A DNA stretch of 64,000 nt from Flavobacterium sp. (lineage in GTDB: Bacteria; Bacteroidota; Bacteroidia; Flavobacteriales; Flavobacteriaceae): positions 1-64,000 of the forward strand of contig JACMPO010000173.1 in the NCBI GenBank assembly GCA_014377455.1, written 5' to 3'. A program made the position numbers and the translations under genes. The notes under the pieces were generated by a model that saw nothing but the letters and a program-made list of their open reading frames with translations, had not been told where the DNA came from and ran no database searches. Positions 49,319 through 59,060 of the stretch are shown in pieces. Every line of letters begins with the position of its first letter. Positions within the stretch are counted from its first letter, which is position 1.

Positions 49319-49568
49319 ATAAAATTTAAATAATTGAATATCAAGAAATATACGTGTAATGTGATGGTAAAGTTTGTAAGTTACTAAATTATAACATGCA
49401 AATTTAATATAAATAGATAGTTTTAGATACCTAATCAATAAAGTTAGATAAATTATAGCAAAAATAAAATATGTATTTGATACAATACTATCATATTTTA
49501 TACGTTATATCTAAAATTAATTAACTGCTTATGCATTATAAATACTTTAACTCTTAAATTTTATTATT

Positions 49569-50378
49569 ATGTCAAACGTAAGTATTTATGAAAAAAAGTG
49601 GTTGGATTTAGTTTTTGAAGGGAAAAACAAAGCTTATGGAGCTTATCAACTTCGAGAAGATGATTCGCGAACTACTGCACAGGCTTTCATTTTTGGTGTC
49701 TTGTTACTTTCAAGTATTGTTTTTGTTTTAAGTTCATTTACTGAGAAACCTGATTTAAACCCAACAAATTTTGAAAATGGAACAATTATTAAATTGGATA
49801 ATTACAAGCCACCAACACAAAATTCAAAAAGCGAAAAACAACAAACTCAGAAAATTATTAAAACTGAAGTTCAAATTCCAAAAAACTTAAGTTTTGTTCC
49901 GGTAAAATCTAGAGAAGCGCCAGAACAAATTAATGTACCAGAAACTCCTAAAAACTCAATTCCAGATGTTGGAACCTCATCTGCTGGTTCAACTTTAGGA
50001 TTACCTACAACTGAAAATGGCGGAATTGGAACTTCAATCAATATTGAAAAACCAAAAGATGATGGTGTAAAAAAATCATTTGAACTTGATAGACAACCTG
50101 ATTTTAATGGTGGAATAAAAGGTTTTTATGAATATATTGGAAACAACTTTGACCGAAGTAATTTAGATGAAGACACTGTAGTTCGAGTTCTAGTATCATT
50201 TGTTATTGAGAAAGATGGAAGCATGACTGACATTAAAGTATTGCATAAAACAAATTCGACTATAGATAATGAAGCAATTAGGGTTTTAAAATCAATAAAA
50301 GTAAAATGGACACCAGGAATAAAAGATGGTGAACCTGTAAGAACTCAATTTACTCAACCCATCGTTGTTAAAGGATAA
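49569..50378 (+). CDS. Energy transducer TonB-like protein
   Basis: N-terminal KWLDLVFEGKNKAYGAYQLR; one TM; C-terminal RVLVSFVIEKDGSMTDIKVLHKTNSTIDNEAIRVLKSIKVKWTPGIKDGEPVRTQFTQPIVV. Confidence 0.92.
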   Translation: MSNVSIYEKKWLDLVFEGKNKAYGAYQLREDDSRTTAQAFIFGVLLLSSIVFVLSSFTEKPDLNPTNFENGTIIKLDNYKPPTQNSKSEKQQTQKIIKTEVQIPKNLSFVPVKSREAPEQINVPETPKNSIPDVGTSSAGSTLGLPTTENGGIGTSINIEKPKDDGVKKSFELDRQPDFNGGIKGFYEYIGNNFDRSNLDEDTVVRVLVSFVIEKDGSMTDIKVLHKTNSTIDNEAIRVLKSIKVKWTPGIKDGEPVRTQFTQPIVVKG

Positions 50379-50395
50379 GATTTTGATTTAAAATA

Positions 50396-50437
50396 AATAG
50401 CCTTAAAGTTTTTAACAGCTTTGAGGCTTTTTTTTGT
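50396..50437 (+). terminator. Intrinsic terminator after the TonB gene
   Basis: AAATAGCCTTAAAG-tttttaacag-CTTTGAGGCTTTTTTTT. Confidence 0.75.
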
Positions 50438-50471
50438 AAAAAAATGTACTTTAGTTTTTTATTTATCACAA

Positions 50472-51716
50472 ATGCAAAAATTTACCCGACAAGAAAAAAT
50501 TAAAATTCTGTTTAGCTTTCCAGTTATTGTCGCAGCGCTGGGCTATTTCGTTGATATTTATGATTTATTACTTTTTGGAATAGTAAGAGTTCCAAGTTTA
50601 AACGACTTGCACCTTAATCCTGATGTTGCTGGTACTATAATTATTAATTATCAAATGGTAGGCTTACTCTTAGGAGGAATTTTATGGGGAATGCTAGGTG
50701 ACAAAAAAGGACGATTATCTGTTTTATTTGGTTCTATTTTGGTTTATTCTTTGGCAAATATTGCTTGTGGTTTTCTGCCTCAAATAAACTTTGGCGATAA
50801 AGTTATGGTATATGCCATTTTACGATTTATAGCTGGGTTTGGACTTGCGGGAGAATTAGGTGTTGGAATTACGCTTGTATCTGAAAGTTTGCCAAAAGAA
50901 CTCCGCGCTTTGGGTACATCCATGGTTGCAGGTTTTGGAATTTTAGGTGCTGTTGTTGTAGAACTTACTGTTGAATTAGCAGGAAGCTGGACAACTGCCT
51001 ATTTCATTGGTGGATTTTTAGGTTTAACCTTACTTTTTCTAAGAGTTAGTGTTTCTGAAAGTTTAATTTTTAATGTTGTAAAAGCAAATTCAGATGTCAA
51101 ACGCGGAAATTTTGTTTCATTTTTTACCAATAAAGATCGTTTTTTTAGATACATAAAATGCATATCTATAGGCTTACCGATTTGGTTTTGCATCGGGATT
51201 TTAATTTTTATGGCAAATCAATTTGCTCCAGAAATGGGAATAAAATCTATCAATCCTGGAAAAGCAATTCTGTGGACTTATTTGTTTGCCGCAGCGGGGG
51301 ATTTTAGTAGTGGTTTTATCGCCCAAAAATTGAAATCACGAAAAAAAACAATGACTTATTTTCTTATTTTTACAATTATTGGTGTTGTTTTATTGTTATT
51401 CAGCGGTACAAATTCTGAAAACAAATACTATTTTTTTTGTGCGTGGATAGGACTTGGAACTGGTTTTTGGGCACTTTTTATTACTCTTGCAGCAGAGCAA
51501 TTTGGAACCAACTTACGAAGTACAGCTACTACAACAATTCCAAATATAGTTAGAGGCATGGTGCCAATTATGTTATTTGCATTTGATTTTTTCAAACAAA
51601 ATACTTCAGTAATTAATGCTGCAGCACTTGTTGCGGTAATCGTTTTTGGAATTGCACTATATTCCGTTTTAACTATCGAAGAAACCCACCACAAAGATTT
51701 AGATTTTTTAGATTAA
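50472..51716 (+). CDS. MFS transporter
   Basis: Start probably MQKFTRQEKIKILFSFPVIVAALGYFVDIYDLLLFG; GMLGDKKGRLSVLFGS MFS loop motif; ~12 TM segments. Confidence 0.9.
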   Translation: MQKFTRQEKIKILFSFPVIVAALGYFVDIYDLLLFGIVRVPSLNDLHLNPDVAGTIIINYQMVGLLLGGILWGMLGDKKGRLSVLFGSILVYSLANIACGFLPQINFGDKVMVYAILRFIAGFGLAGELGVGITLVSESLPKELRALGTSMVAGFGILGAVVVELTVELAGSWTTAYFIGGFLGLTLLFLRVSVSESLIFNVVKANSDVKRGNFVSFFTNKDRFFRYIKCISIGLPIWFCIGILIFMANQFAPEMGIKSINPGKAILWTYLFAAAGDFSSGFIAQKLKSRKKTMTYFLIFTIIGVVLLLFSGTNSENKYYFFCAWIGLGTGFWALFITLAAEQFGTNLRSTATTTIPNIVRGMVPIMLFAFDFFKQNTSVINAAALVAVIVFGIALYSVLTIEETHHKDLDFLD

Positions 51717-51739
51717 GTTAAAATTTAAGTATTCTTATT

Positions 51740-51973
51740 TCAATTGAGCGAAGTCTTAAGTCGGTCGATTTTTATTTTCAAATGTTGTATTAAAAGTTGG
51801 TAGCGACCTAAAATTAAAATATCATCATCTGAACTTGAAAAATCAATGAGATCAATAACTTTTTCAGATATATTTTCTAATTTTTTTTGCGCTTCAATTG
51901 GATTTTTAAATGCAATTAAATCAAGAATTACTTGAAAATCTTGGCGCACTGTTTCTTCTACATTAAAATTCAT
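51740..51973 (-). CDS. Hypothetical helical protein, 77 aa
   Basis: Co-directional short ORF downstream of E1 gene. Confidence 0.6.
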   Translation of the reverse strand: MNFNVEETVRQDFQVILDLIAFKNPIEAQKKLENISEKVIDLIDFSSSDDDILILGRYQLLIQHLKIKIDRLKTSLN

Positions 51974-51984
51974 TTTTAAGTTTT

Positions 51985-52218
51985 CTATTTTTCTAATTCT
52001 TTTCTGCCTCTCAAAATATCATCAAAAGTGGCACATTTTACAAACTCTTGTTGGTCTTCAAAAAACATGGGTAAATAAATAGTGTCAACCTCCGAAACGT
52101 CTACCTTAAGATAATAAGCAATATCATCAATGAAATAAAACCACTCAGTATCATACTGAACTTTATGAATAGAAGCTTCTTTTAATAGAATTTTTTCAAC
52201 TAACGGTTTCATTATCAT
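51985..52218 (-). CDS. Hypothetical protein, 77 aa
   Basis: Start codon abuts the E1 stop codon; WFYFIDDIAYYLKVDVSEVDTIYLPMFFEDQQEFVKCATFDDILRGRKE. Confidence 0.65.
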   Translation of the reverse strand: MIMKPLVEKILLKEASIHKVQYDTEWFYFIDDIAYYLKVDVSEVDTIYLPMFFEDQQEFVKCATFDDILRGRKELEK

Positions 52219-54195
52219 TTAATAAGCTAATAATTCTAAAAGACTTTCTTCAAAACGAACTTTTGGCAAAAATTGATCTTCTAATGCTTTAACAAATGGA
52301 ATAGCACTTTCTAAACTTCCAACACGTTTCACTGGCGCATCTAAAAATTCAAAACAATGTTCCATAATAAGTGCTGAAATATCGCTCGAAATTCCTCCAA
52401 ACAAAGTATCTTCTTGAAGAATAATGCAACGCCCAGTTTTTTTAACCGATTTGAATATTGCCTCTGTATCTAGCGGTTGTAATGTTCTTAAATCTAATAA
52501 ATCTGCTTTTACATTTAAATTTTTTGCCAATGTGTCTAATGCCCAGTGAACTCCTGCTCCAAATGTAATTACCGTAACATCGTCACCTTCTTTAATTAAA
52601 GATGCTTTCCCGAATGGAATAGTGTAATAATCTTTTGGAACGTCCTGGTAAACACTTCTATAAAGTTGCTTATGCTCAAAAAATAATACTGGGTTTGGAT
52701 CGTTTATCGCCGTATTTAACAATCCTTTAATATCGTATGGGAAAGCTGGATAAACCACTTTTAAACCAGGTGTTTTGGTAAACCAAGCTTCATTAGTTTG
52801 TGAATGAAAAGGACCAGCTTGTGTGCCACCACCACAAGGCATTCTTACTACAACATCAGCTTTTTCAAGCCAGCGATAATGTGATTTTGCTAATAAATTT
52901 ACAACAGGATTAAAACCAGTAGAAACAAAATCGGCAAATTGCATTTCTACAATAGCTTTATAACCATTTATAGATAATCCCATTGCGGCAGAAACAATTG
53001 CGCTTTCGCAAATAGGCGTATTTCGAACTCTATCTTTACCAAATAGATTTACAAAACCGTCAGTAATTTTGAAAGCACCACCATATTCGGCAATATCTTG
53101 ACCCATAATAACAAGATTTTCATAACGCTCCATTGATTGTTTCAAACTCTGAGTTAATGCGTCAACCACTCTAATATTTTCGACTTCGCCAACTGCATCT
53201 ATTTCTTCAAAATCGTACGCTTTATAAACATCATTTAATTCCTCACTTAGAGAAGCAACAATTTCTGGTTCAGCTTGTGTTATTGCCCAATGTTCATCGA
53301 TTTCAGATTTTATTTTTGACTTAAATTCAACATCTAATTCTTCCGATAAAACACCAATTGACAACAAATAGCTTCTAAAATTTGAAATTGGATCTTTCAC
53401 CGACCATTCGTCCATTAACTCTTGCGGAACATATTTTGTACCACTTGCTTCTTCATGACCACGCATTCTAAAAGTTTTAAATTCTAATAAAATTGGTCGC
53501 GGATTTAATGTTAATGATGCTTTTAACTCCACAATTTTAGAATATACATCAAGAATATTATTCCCATCGATAATGTAACTTTCCATGCCATAACCAATTC
53601 CTTTATCTGCTAAATTTTCACAACGATATTGCTCATTGGTTGGAGTTGAAAGCCCATAACCATTATTTTCGATGACAAATAGTACAGGTAAATTCCATAT
53701 CGAAGCTACGTTCAAGGCTTCATGAAAATCTCCTTCGCTGGTCGCACCTTCACCAGTAAAAACAGCAGTTATTTTGCCATTTTTTTTGAGTTTATTTGCC
53801 AAAGCAATTCCATCTGCGATACCAAGTTGCGGACCAAGATGTGAAATCATTCCAATAATTTTGAACTCTTGAGTCCCAAAGTGAAAACTTCGATCACGAC
53901 CTTTTGTAAATCCAGATTTTTTTCCTTGCCATTGAGAAAATAACCGATGTAACGGAATATTGCGGGAAGTGAAAACTCCTAAATTTCGATGCATCGGTAA
54001 AATATATTCATCTTGATCCAAAGCAGTTGTAATTCCAACAGAAATTGCCTCTTGACCAATTCCCGAAAACCATTTGGAAACTTTACCTTGACGCAATAGA
54101 ATCAACATTTTTTCTTCTATGAGTCTTGGTTTTAGTAGTTTTTTATATAAATCTAATAATACAATATTGGATAATTCTTTACGATCGAAATTCAT
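52219..54195 (-). CDS. Branched-chain 2-oxoacid dehydrogenase E1, fused alpha and beta subunits
   Basis: Alpha half with TPP motif GEGATSEGDFHEALNVASIWNLPVLFVIENN; beta half with GQDIAEYGGAFKITDGF and RTLQPLD. Confidence 0.93.
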   Translation of the reverse strand: MNFDRKELSNIVLLDLYKKLLKPRLIEEKMLILLRQGKVSKWFSGIGQEAISVGITTALDQDEYILPMHRNLGVFTSRNIPLHRLFSQWQGKKSGFTKGRDRSFHFGTQEFKIIGMISHLGPQLGIADGIALANKLKKNGKITAVFTGEGATSEGDFHEALNVASIWNLPVLFVIENNGYGLSTPTNEQYRCENLADKGIGYGMESYIIDGNNILDVYSKIVELKASLTLNPRPILLEFKTFRMRGHEEASGTKYVPQELMDEWSVKDPISNFRSYLLSIGVLSEELDVEFKSKIKSEIDEHWAITQAEPEIVASLSEELNDVYKAYDFEEIDAVGEVENIRVVDALTQSLKQSMERYENLVIMGQDIAEYGGAFKITDGFVNLFGKDRVRNTPICESAIVSAAMGLSINGYKAIVEMQFADFVSTGFNPVVNLLAKSHYRWLEKADVVVRMPCGGGTQAGPFHSQTNEAWFTKTPGLKVVYPAFPYDIKGLLNTAINDPNPVLFFEHKQLYRSVYQDVPKDYYTIPFGKASLIKEGDDVTVITFGAGVHWALDTLAKNLNVKADLLDLRTLQPLDTEAIFKSVKKTGRCIILQEDTLFGGISSDISALIMEHCFEFLDAPVKRVGSLESAIPFVKALEDQFLPKVRFEESLLELLAY

Positions 54196-54221
54196 CTTGT
54201 TGGGTCAAATATTTAAGTGTT

Positions 54222-54229
54222 CAAAAGTA
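54222..54229 (-). promoter_or_regulatory. -7 element for E1 operon (reverse-strand TACTTTTG)
   Basis: Plus-strand CAAAAGTA. Confidence 0.4.
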
Positions 54230-54345
54230 TAAAAATAGTTTGACAGCTAGTAAATATCTTTTGAAAATTGTGTGAAATAATATTAGAAATAAAGCTAAGA
54301 AACTACTTTAAAAAATAAAAAAGTAGCATGTGAAATTGCATTAAA

Positions 54346-54373
54346 ATAAAAAAACCGCTCGAAAGCAGTTTTT
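54346..54373 (-). terminator. Intrinsic terminator downstream of the SRP RNA
   Basis: Reverse strand AAAACTGCT-ttcg-AGCGGTTTTTTT. Confidence 0.75.
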
Positions 54374-54385
54374 ATTAATTTAAAA

Positions 54386-54480
54386 AGGCAAGCGACCTAC
54401 ATCGCACCGCTCAACCACATACCTTTGCTATGTTCCCATCCTGGAGGATTTTGCAGGAGCTGGTCGTGTAGGACTTGCCA
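54386..54480 (-). ncRNA. ffs: Small bacterial signal recognition particle RNA (4.5S-like)
   Basis: Reverse strand GGCAAGTCCTACACGACCAGCTCCTGCAAAATCCTCCAGGATGGGAACATAGCAAAGGTATGTGG...GGTCGCTTGCC; SRP domain IV signature CAGG-n-GGAA-n-AGCA; closing stem GGCAAG/CTTGCC; upstream promoter and downstream terminator. Confidence 0.85.
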
Positions 54481-54483
54481 TTG

Positions 54484-54513
54484 CAAAGATACATTCTTTT
54501 TGTTTTTTTGCAA
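54484..54513 (-). promoter_or_regulatory. Promoter of the SRP RNA
   Basis: Reverse strand TTG-N19-TATCTTTG. Confidence 0.65.
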
Positions 54514-54567
54514 GTCTTAATGTGGAATTAAATACATTTGTAACATCAAAAAAAATCCATATTAATA

Positions 54568-55611
54568 ATGAAAAAGTATAACATATTAACACTCATTTTA
54601 TTAGCGACCTTAATTTTTAGTTGTACAGACACAAAAAATTATTTTAGTATAAATCCGAAAAAATTAAAATCAAATTACAATTTAAACGATGTGCTTTCGG
54701 TGGAAATAGTAAACCTTGAAAACAAACAAATAGATAGTGTTTCATATAAATTGAATGATAAAAAAATAGGTACATCTAGAGGTTCTAAAACATTTTTATA
54801 TAGTTTGAAATTTGAAAAACTTGGTACAAAAAACCTAATTGCTTCGGTATATTACGAAGGTAAAACTCAGGTTGACTCTGCAAGTATCGAAATTGTATCT
54901 GGTTTTGAACCAAAATTACTGACTTACACGTTAGTAAATACCTATCCTCATGATACAAATTCATTTACTGAAGGATTGGAAATGTATAAAGACACAATGT
55001 ATGAAAGTACTGGACTGAACGAAAAGTCATTTTTAAAAAAATATGATTATAAAACTGGCAAAATATACAAACAAGTAAATCTTGATTCTATTTATTTTGG
55101 AGAAGGAATTACTATTCTTAAAGATAAAATTTACATGCTAACTTGGCAAAATCAAATTGGATTTATTTACAATTCAAACTCATTTGCACGAGAAAAAACA
55201 TTCAACTTTGATAAAAAAATTGAAGGTTGGGGAATGACAAATGACGGAACTTCAATTTATCAAACTGATGGAACCGAAAAAATTTGGAAGATGGATCCCG
55301 CTACGCAAAAAATGATAGATTATATAAATGTGTATTCTGGAAGCACAAAAATTGATAGTTTAAACGAACTCTCTTACATTGAGGGAAAATTATTTGCTAA
55401 TATTTGGCAGAAAAATGCAGTAGCTGTTATAAATCCTCAAACTGGAGCAGTGGAGGGAATTTTGAATTTTGCTGATTTGGATAAAAAAGTAACAAAACTT
55501 CAAAACAAAGATGTTTTAAATGGAATTGCTTACAATCCAAAAACGAAAACTATTTTTATTACCGGCAAAAACTGGGATAAATTATTTGAAATAAAAGTTT
55601 CAGGATTATAG
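54568..55611 (+). CDS. Glutaminyl-peptide cyclotransferase (plant-type, lipoprotein)
   Basis: Lipobox LIFSCTD; YPHDTNSFTEGLEMYKDTMYESTGLNEKSFLKKYD...WGMTNDGTSIYQTDGTEKIW. Confidence 0.9.
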   Translation: MKKYNILTLILLATLIFSCTDTKNYFSINPKKLKSNYNLNDVLSVEIVNLENKQIDSVSYKLNDKKIGTSRGSKTFLYSLKFEKLGTKNLIASVYYEGKTQVDSASIEIVSGFEPKLLTYTLVNTYPHDTNSFTEGLEMYKDTMYESTGLNEKSFLKKYDYKTGKIYKQVNLDSIYFGEGITILKDKIYMLTWQNQIGFIYNSNSFAREKTFNFDKKIEGWGMTNDGTSIYQTDGTEKIWKMDPATQKMIDYINVYSGSTKIDSLNELSYIEGKLFANIWQKNAVAVINPQTGAVEGILNFADLDKKVTKLQNKDVLNGIAYNPKTKTIFITGKNWDKLFEIKVSGL

Positions 55612-55655
55612 ATTTTTATAATTTCGTAACTAATTTAATATTTACAAAACTATAA

Positions 55656-55709
55656 ATAACCGCAGATTCCCATATTTAAATTAATTTAAATATGGGAATC
55701 TGCGGTTAT
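55656..55709. terminator. Perfect 54-bp palindrome between convergent genes (probable bidirectional terminator)
   Basis: ATAACCGCAGATTCCCATATTTAAATT|AATTTAAATATGGGAATCTGCGGTTAT; 27-nt arms, no spacer. Confidence 0.8.
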
Positions 55710-55724
55710 AATTTTAACTAAATT

Positions 55725-56552
55725 CTAAACAGCTACATCATATTCCCGAAGCGCATTATTTAATGAAGTTTTTAAATCGGTTGATGGTTTTCTGGTACCA
55801 ATAATTAACGCACACGGAACTTGATAATTACCAGCAGCAAACTTTTTAGTATAACTTCCAGGAATTACTACTGATCGTACTGGCACAAATCCTTTATATT
55901 CAATAGGTTCAGCACCAGTTACATCAATTATTTTTGTTGATGCTGTGAGACAAACATTGGCTCCAAGCACGGCTTCTTTTTCTACTCGAACACCTTCTAC
56001 AACGATACATCTTGAACCAATAAATGCGCCATCTTCAATAATTACAGGTGCTGCTTGAAGTGGTTCTAAAACACCTCCAATACCAACGCCGCCAGAAAGA
56101 TGTACATTTTTTCCAATTTGAGCACAACTCCCAACGGTTGCCCAAGTATCAACCATTGTTCCCTCATCAACATAAGCACCAATATTTACATAACTTGGCA
56201 TTAAAATAACACCACTAGAAATATAAGAACCATATCTTGCTACAGCTGGAGGAACTACCCGAATTCCTTTTTCAGCATAACCCGTTTTAAGTAACATTTT
56301 GTCATGATACTCAAATATACCACTTTCAAGAGTTTCCATTTTCTGAATTGGGAAATATAAAACTACCGCTTTCTTAATCCATTCATTAACTTTCCATTTT
56401 CCAGTTGAATCATTACTTATTGGCTCCGCAACGCGCAATATTCCAGAATCTAGTAGTGAAATTACCTCTCTAATCGATTTTAATGTAGCTTCGTCTTTTA
56501 ATAATTCTCTGTTTTCCCAAGCATTTTCTATTGTATTTTGTAAGTTTTGCAT
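55725..56552 (-). CDS. dapD: 2,3,4,5-tetrahydropyridine-2,6-dicarboxylate N-succinyltransferase
   Basis: MQNLQNTIENAWENRELLKD...GAYVDEGTMVDTWATVGSCAQIGKNVHLSGGVGIGGVLEPLQAAPVIIEDGAFIGSRCIVVEGV. Confidence 0.95.
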   Translation of the reverse strand: MQNLQNTIENAWENRELLKDEATLKSIREVISLLDSGILRVAEPISNDSTGKWKVNEWIKKAVVLYFPIQKMETLESGIFEYHDKMLLKTGYAEKGIRVVPPAVARYGSYISSGVILMPSYVNIGAYVDEGTMVDTWATVGSCAQIGKNVHLSGGVGIGGVLEPLQAAPVIIEDGAFIGSRCIVVEGVRVEKEAVLGANVCLTASTKIIDVTGAEPIEYKGFVPVRSVVIPGSYTKKFAAGNYQVPCALIIGTRKPSTDLKTSLNNALREYDVAV

Positions 56553-56567
56553 TTTTATTTTTTTGCA

Positions 56568-56575
56568 CAAATATA
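56568..56575 (-). promoter_or_regulatory. -7 element for dapD (reverse-strand TATATTTG)
   Basis: Plus-strand CAAATATA, 16 nt upstream of start. Confidence 0.45.
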
Positions 56576-56715
56576 ATTTCTTTTTTTTGGTAACTATATT
56601 TTTTGAAACCAATTCAATTAATCGGATGAGGATTTTTTTGTATTTTTAACGCTTGCAATTCATTAAATTCGCTAAATTCCTTTTTAAATCAATAGCTAAC
56701 TAAAAAATTTTAAAA

Positions 56716-57240
56716 ATGAAAAGTAAATTATTACCACTCGCCTTTATATTAACTTTTGCACTAGGCTTTGCGTTTAATTCATTCACAAATATAATAGTCA
56801 AAAAAACTAATGAAATAAAAAAAGTAAATGGAATTGGCGGTATATTTTTTAAATGTAAGGATCCAAAAAAAATGAGAGAATGGTATAAAAATAATTTAGG
56901 ATTAAATACTAACGATTATGGTGCAGTTTTCGAGTGGCGACAAGGTAGTGACACACTCAAAAAAGGCTTTTCGCAATGGAGTCCTTTTAGCGAAAAAACT
57001 AAATATTTTGAACCTTCAACTAAAGATTTTATGATAAATTATAGAGTTGAAAATCTGGAAAAACTTCTTAAAGAACTCGAAAAAGCATATGTTGTTATTA
57101 CTGACAAAGTTGAATCAGGTACTTATGGAAAGTTTGTTCATATTATGGATATTGAAGGAAATAAAATTGAACTTTGGGAACCAAACGATATTGAATTTGA
57201 AAAACTAGGCAAACAAATGGGAACTTCTACAACTAAATAA
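56716..57240 (+). CDS. VOC-family (glyoxalase-like) protein with N-terminal signal/TM segment
   Basis: GIGGIFFKCKDPKKMREWYKNNLGLNTNDYGAVFEWRQ...GKFVHIMDIEGNKIELWEP. Confidence 0.88.
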   Translation: MKSKLLPLAFILTFALGFAFNSFTNIIVKKTNEIKKVNGIGGIFFKCKDPKKMREWYKNNLGLNTNDYGAVFEWRQGSDTLKKGFSQWSPFSEKTKYFEPSTKDFMINYRVENLEKLLKELEKAYVVITDKVESGTYGKFVHIMDIEGNKIELWEPNDIEFEKLGKQMGTSTTK

Positions 57241-57307
57241 GACTTTTAAAGTCTTAAATGTTTTTAAAATAAGAATTAAATAATAATAAATTACAAAATA
57301 GTAAAAC

Positions 57308-58390
57308 TTGAATTCATTTAAAACGACTAAATATTCAATTCCTGTTCAATGCTTTTTAAGCATAACATTGATATTTATTGTTTCAATAATATGCTTCTTT
57401 TCATCAAATTTAATTGATTATAGAATAACTGCCTTAGTTTTACTAATGACTGTTTCATTAATAGCCATGCTGTTTGAAATTTTACCTGTACTAATAACAG
57501 CGTTTCTAAGTGGATTGATTCTGAATTTCTTTTTTATACAGCCACTTTATACATTCCACATAACAAATTCTGAAGACATTTTACTTTTTTTAATTTATAT
57601 AATTATTGCTCTGGTAAATGCAGTGTTAACTTTTAAAATAAGAGAAGCCGAAAGTAAAGCGAGAGATAAGGAAGAAAAAGAAAAAACTATTAAACTTTAC
57701 AACACTTTACTTAACTCACTTTCTCATGAACTTCGAACACCTATTGCAACAATTATTAGCGCAATAGACACTCTAAAAGAAAATAACAATAAACTTTCAG
57801 AAATAAATCAGATTGTGCTCCTTGAAGAAATCGACAATGCAAGTATTCGTTTAAATAGACAAGTTGAGAATTTATTAAACATGAGTCGGTTGGAAACTGG
57901 AATGCTTAAACTTAAACTAGACTGGTGCGATGTAAATGAAGTTATTTTTAATGTTATTGAAAAAATTACTTCGTTAAAAAATAACCACATTATAAGTTTT
58001 ATACCCGATGAAAATTTGCCGTTTTTCAAACTTGACTCTGGCTTAATTGAAGAAGTTCTCCAAAACTTAATTACAAATGCACTGCTTTATACTCCTGAAA
58101 ATACAAATATCAAAATAGAAGCGAAACATAAAACGAGTAATTGTTTTTTATCTATTTCTGATGATGGAAATGGCTTTCCAGAACAGGAGATACAATTTGT
58201 ATTTGATAAATTTTATCGTTTACCAAATTCAAAAACTGGAGGTAGTGGACTTGGCTTGTCAATTGTAAAAGGATTTGTAGAAGCGCATAGTGGTACAATT
58301 ACGCTTTCAAATATTCCAAATTCTGGCGCAAGTTTTACAATAGAAATTCCTACCGAAACCTCTTTTTTAAATAATCTAAAAAATGAATAA
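57308..58390 (+). CDS. KdpD-like sensor histidine kinase lacking the N-terminal KdpD/USP domains (TTG start)
   Basis: DUF4118-like 4-TM region ILPVLITAFLSGLILNFFFIQPLYTFHI, then SHELRTPIATIISAIDTL and GLGLSIVKGFVEAHSG. Confidence 0.88.
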   Translation: MNSFKTTKYSIPVQCFLSITLIFIVSIICFFSSNLIDYRITALVLLMTVSLIAMLFEILPVLITAFLSGLILNFFFIQPLYTFHITNSEDILLFLIYIIIALVNAVLTFKIREAESKARDKEEKEKTIKLYNTLLNSLSHELRTPIATIISAIDTLKENNNKLSEINQIVLLEEIDNASIRLNRQVENLLNMSRLETGMLKLKLDWCDVNEVIFNVIEKITSLKNNHIISFIPDENLPFFKLDSGLIEEVLQNLITNALLYTPENTNIKIEAKHKTSNCFLSISDDGNGFPEQEIQFVFDKFYRLPNSKTGGSGLGLSIVKGFVEAHSGTITLSNIPNSGASFTIEIPTETSFLNNLKNE

Positions 58391-59060
58391 AGCAGAAATA
58401 CTGGTTATAGATGACGAAGCCCCAATACGAAAACTACTTGAAATAACACTGCAAAGTAATGATTACAAAGTTTGGCTGGCAGAAACTGGTCGTGACGGAA
58501 TATTAATGGCTGTAAATCATCCTCCAGAATTAATTTTACTCGATATTGGACTTCCAGACAAAAGTGGTCATGAAATATTAAAAGAATTGCGCACTTGGTA
58601 TAACAAAGCCATTATTATATTATCTGTACAAAATAGTGAAGAAGATATTGTGAAAGCGCTCGATAATGGCGCTACAGATTATTTAACTAAACCCTTCAGA
58701 AACGCCGAACTTTTGGCTCGAATTCGATCGGTTATAAAACGACATCAAACTGACGAAAATTGCTCCAGTATTACCTGTGGAAATTTGCATATCGATTTTG
58801 GAGCTAGAACAATAAGGAAAAACGATGAATTACTAAAATTAACCTCAACCGAGTATTTATTATTAGCACTTTTCATGAAAAATGAAGGTCGTGTATTAAC
58901 CCATCAGTACATTCTTAAAGAAATATGGGGTTTAAGTTACCAAACCGAAACACAATATTTACGTGTATTTGTGGGGACTTTACGCAAAAAAATTGAAGAC
59001 AATCCCAATCAACCTAAACACATAATTACCGAAAGTGGCGTAGGTTATCGGTTTACATAA
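58383..59060 (+). CDS. KdpE-like OmpR-family response regulator
   Basis: ILVIDDEAPIRKLLEITLQSNDYKVWLAETGRDGI...LDIGLPDKSG...GNLHIDFGARTIRKNDELLKLTSTEYLLLALFMKNEGRVLTHQYILKEIWG. Confidence 0.92.
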   Translation: MNKAEILVIDDEAPIRKLLEITLQSNDYKVWLAETGRDGILMAVNHPPELILLDIGLPDKSGHEILKELRTWYNKAIIILSVQNSEEDIVKALDNGATDYLTKPFRNAELLARIRSVIKRHQTDENCSSITCGNLHIDFGARTIRKNDELLKLTSTEYLLLALFMKNEGRVLTHQYILKEIWGLSYQTETQYLRVFVGTLRKKIEDNPNQPKHIITESGVGYRFT

